A DNA stretch of 5,857 nucleotides from Acidimicrobiia bacterium (lineage in GTDB: Bacteria; Actinomycetota; Acidimicrobiia; Acidimicrobiales; Ilumatobacteraceae): contig RHCK01000113.1 in NCBI GenBank assembly GCA_010030605.1, forward strand, positions 1 to 5,857, given 5' to 3'. Below the pieces are notes generated by a model that saw only the letters and a list, made by a program, of their open reading frames with translations, ran no database searches and was not told the DNA's origin. A program made the translations under genes and the position numbers. Positions within the stretch are counted from its first letter, which is position 1. Each line of letters begins with the position of its first letter. Below, in pieces: positions 5,081 through 5,857 of this stretch.

Positions 5081-5857
5081 CGCAGATCGACCACGGTGCC
5101 GTCTCCGCGACGGTGAGCATCGATACCCACGGCGATGAAATCCTCGGGTGCTCCGGGACGAATGGTGATGCTCCCGTTCAATTCCGTGGTCACCAAGGTG
5201 CGCACGATCGACAAGCCCAAGCCCGTGGCCCCGTTCAGATCGAAACCCGGATCGAGGCCACGTCCGTCGTTCACCACGCGAATCTCGATCTCGTCGTCGT
5301 CACCGCCCAGGTCGACCACCACGGTTCCGCCGTCGCTTCCTTCGGGGAATCCGTGATCGACCGCGTTCTGCAGAAGTTCGGTGAGCACCACCGACAACGG
5401 CGTCGCGATGGTGGCGGGCAAACGCCCGCCGTCACCTTGCACCATGAAGCGCACCGGGCGATCGGGTGATTGCAGACCTTCCTCGGCCAAGCGCATCAAG
5501 GGGCGCACGATTTCGATGAAGGCCACGTCGTCGCCGGGTTCGCGCGACAGGGTTTCGTGCACCAAAGCGATGGTGCGAATACGACGCACGCTCTCTTGCA
5601 CGGCGGCCTTGGCTTCGGGGGATTCCAGACGGCGCGCCTGCAAACGCAGAAGTGACGAGATGGTCTGCAAGTTGTTCTTCACGCGGTGGTGAATCTCGCG
5701 AATGGTGGCGTCCTTCGACAAGAGCATGCGGTCCCGTCGGCGAACTTCGGTGACATCGCGGATGAGCAACATTGCTCCGGTCACGATCTCGTCGGAGACG
5801 ATAGGAATACAACGAACGAGCAACGTCACGTCGGACGTTTGGTCGAACTCCTCGATG
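5068..5857 (-). CDS. pdtaS: PdtaS-like cytosolic sensor histidine kinase (HisKA_2 / HATPase), N-terminus outside the window
   Basis: The frame runs off the right edge, so only the C-terminal ~262 residues are visible. The GTG at 5829 is an internal codon, since coding continues upstream (I-E-E-F-D-Q-T-S-D-V). The visible part starts in the end of a PAS domain (L-L-I-R-D-V-T-E-V-R-R-R-D). The HisKA_2 H-box K-D-A-T-I-R-E-I-H-H-R-V-K-N-N-L-Q follows; the paired His codons are at 5691-5686 and the second is the likely phospho-acceptor. Next come H-E-T-L-S, the N-box L-T-E-L-L-Q-N-A-V-D-H-G-F, the G1 box V-V-N-D-G-R-G-L and the G2 box G-L-G-L-S-I-V. PdtaS proteins usually begin with GAF and PAS domains and lack membrane helices. 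They phosphorylate PdtaR, an ANTAR-domain RNA-binding antiterminator, which is not in this window. The last strands carry an extra stretch, about F-I-A-V-G-I-D-A-H-R-R, before V-D-L-R-L-P-R. The convergent whiB1-like neighbour supports the assignment. Confidence 0.92.
   Translation of the reverse strand, partial: IEEFDQTSDVTLLVRCIPIVSDEIVTGAMLLIRDVTEVRRRDRMLLSKDATIREIHHRVKNNLQTISSLLRLQARRLESPEAKAAVQESVRRIRTIALVHETLSREPGDDVAFIEIVRPLMRLAEEGLQSPDRPVRFMVQGDGGRLPATIATPLSVVLTELLQNAVDHGFPEGSDGGTVVVDLGGDDDEIEIRVVNDGRGLDPGFDLNGATGLGLSIVRTLVTTELNGSITIRPGAPEDFIAVGIDAHRRGDGTVVDLRLPR

Noticed and set aside
1..5857. Search for CRISPR arrays, tRNAs, insertion sequences, attachment sites and defence genes
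   Set aside because: No regularly spaced repeats, no cloverleaf-like or integrase/transposase sequence, and almost all bases are explained by seven housekeeping or regulatory genes.

Overview
The window is GC-rich, gene-dense, ordinary-looking chromosomal DNA from an actinobacterium. The WhiB-family protein is diagnostic of the phylum, and a PdtaS-type histidine kinase lies convergent to it, the arrangement I know from Mycobacterium tuberculosis (whiB1 Rv3219 / pdtaS Rv3220c). GTG starts, weak Shine-Dalgarno sequences and a candidate leaderless mRNA fit the same group. The flavour suggests a non-mycobacterial lineage, perhaps Acidimicrobiia, but that is an impression. I see no mobile element, CRISPR, tRNA, rRNA or phage signal.

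Layout, left to right. (1) 2-808, + strand: the C-terminal part of an acidic protein I do not recognise, entering from the left edge. (2) 809-857: a short convergent gap holding a 22-bp palindromic tandem duplication, probably a two-way terminator. (3) 858-2625, - strand: etfB then etfA, a two-gene operon for electron transfer flavoprotein. (4) 2626-2739: a divergent promoter region. (5) 2740-3729, + strand: a diacylglycerol/lipid kinase, probably leaderless. (6) 3730-4431, - strand: a cytoplasmic glycerophosphodiester phosphodiesterase whose stop codon directly abuts the kinase stop in the palindrome TGATCA. (7) 4432-4725: a regulatory region with several dyads, one of them a 25-bp near-perfect inverted repeat just upstream of whiB. 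(8) 4726-5049, + strand: a WhiB1-like [4Fe-4S] regulator. (9) 5068 to the right edge, - strand: the C-terminal part of a PdtaS-like sensor kinase.

How the genes may work together (inference): ETF collects electrons from acyl-CoA and related dehydrogenases. The lipid kinase and the phosphodiesterase act on glycerolipid turnover (diacylglycerol to phosphatidate; deacylated phospholipid to glycerol 3-phosphate). WhiB1 and PdtaS are, in mycobacteria, a redox/NO-responsive regulator and a cytosolic sensor kinase. The neighbourhood joins membrane-lipid and respiratory housekeeping to two signalling genes, but no single pathway is proven by the sequence. I did not find a clear undescribed system. 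The best leads are the dyad-rich region ahead of whiB, the palindromic duplication at 800-843, and the unrecognised protein at the left edge.
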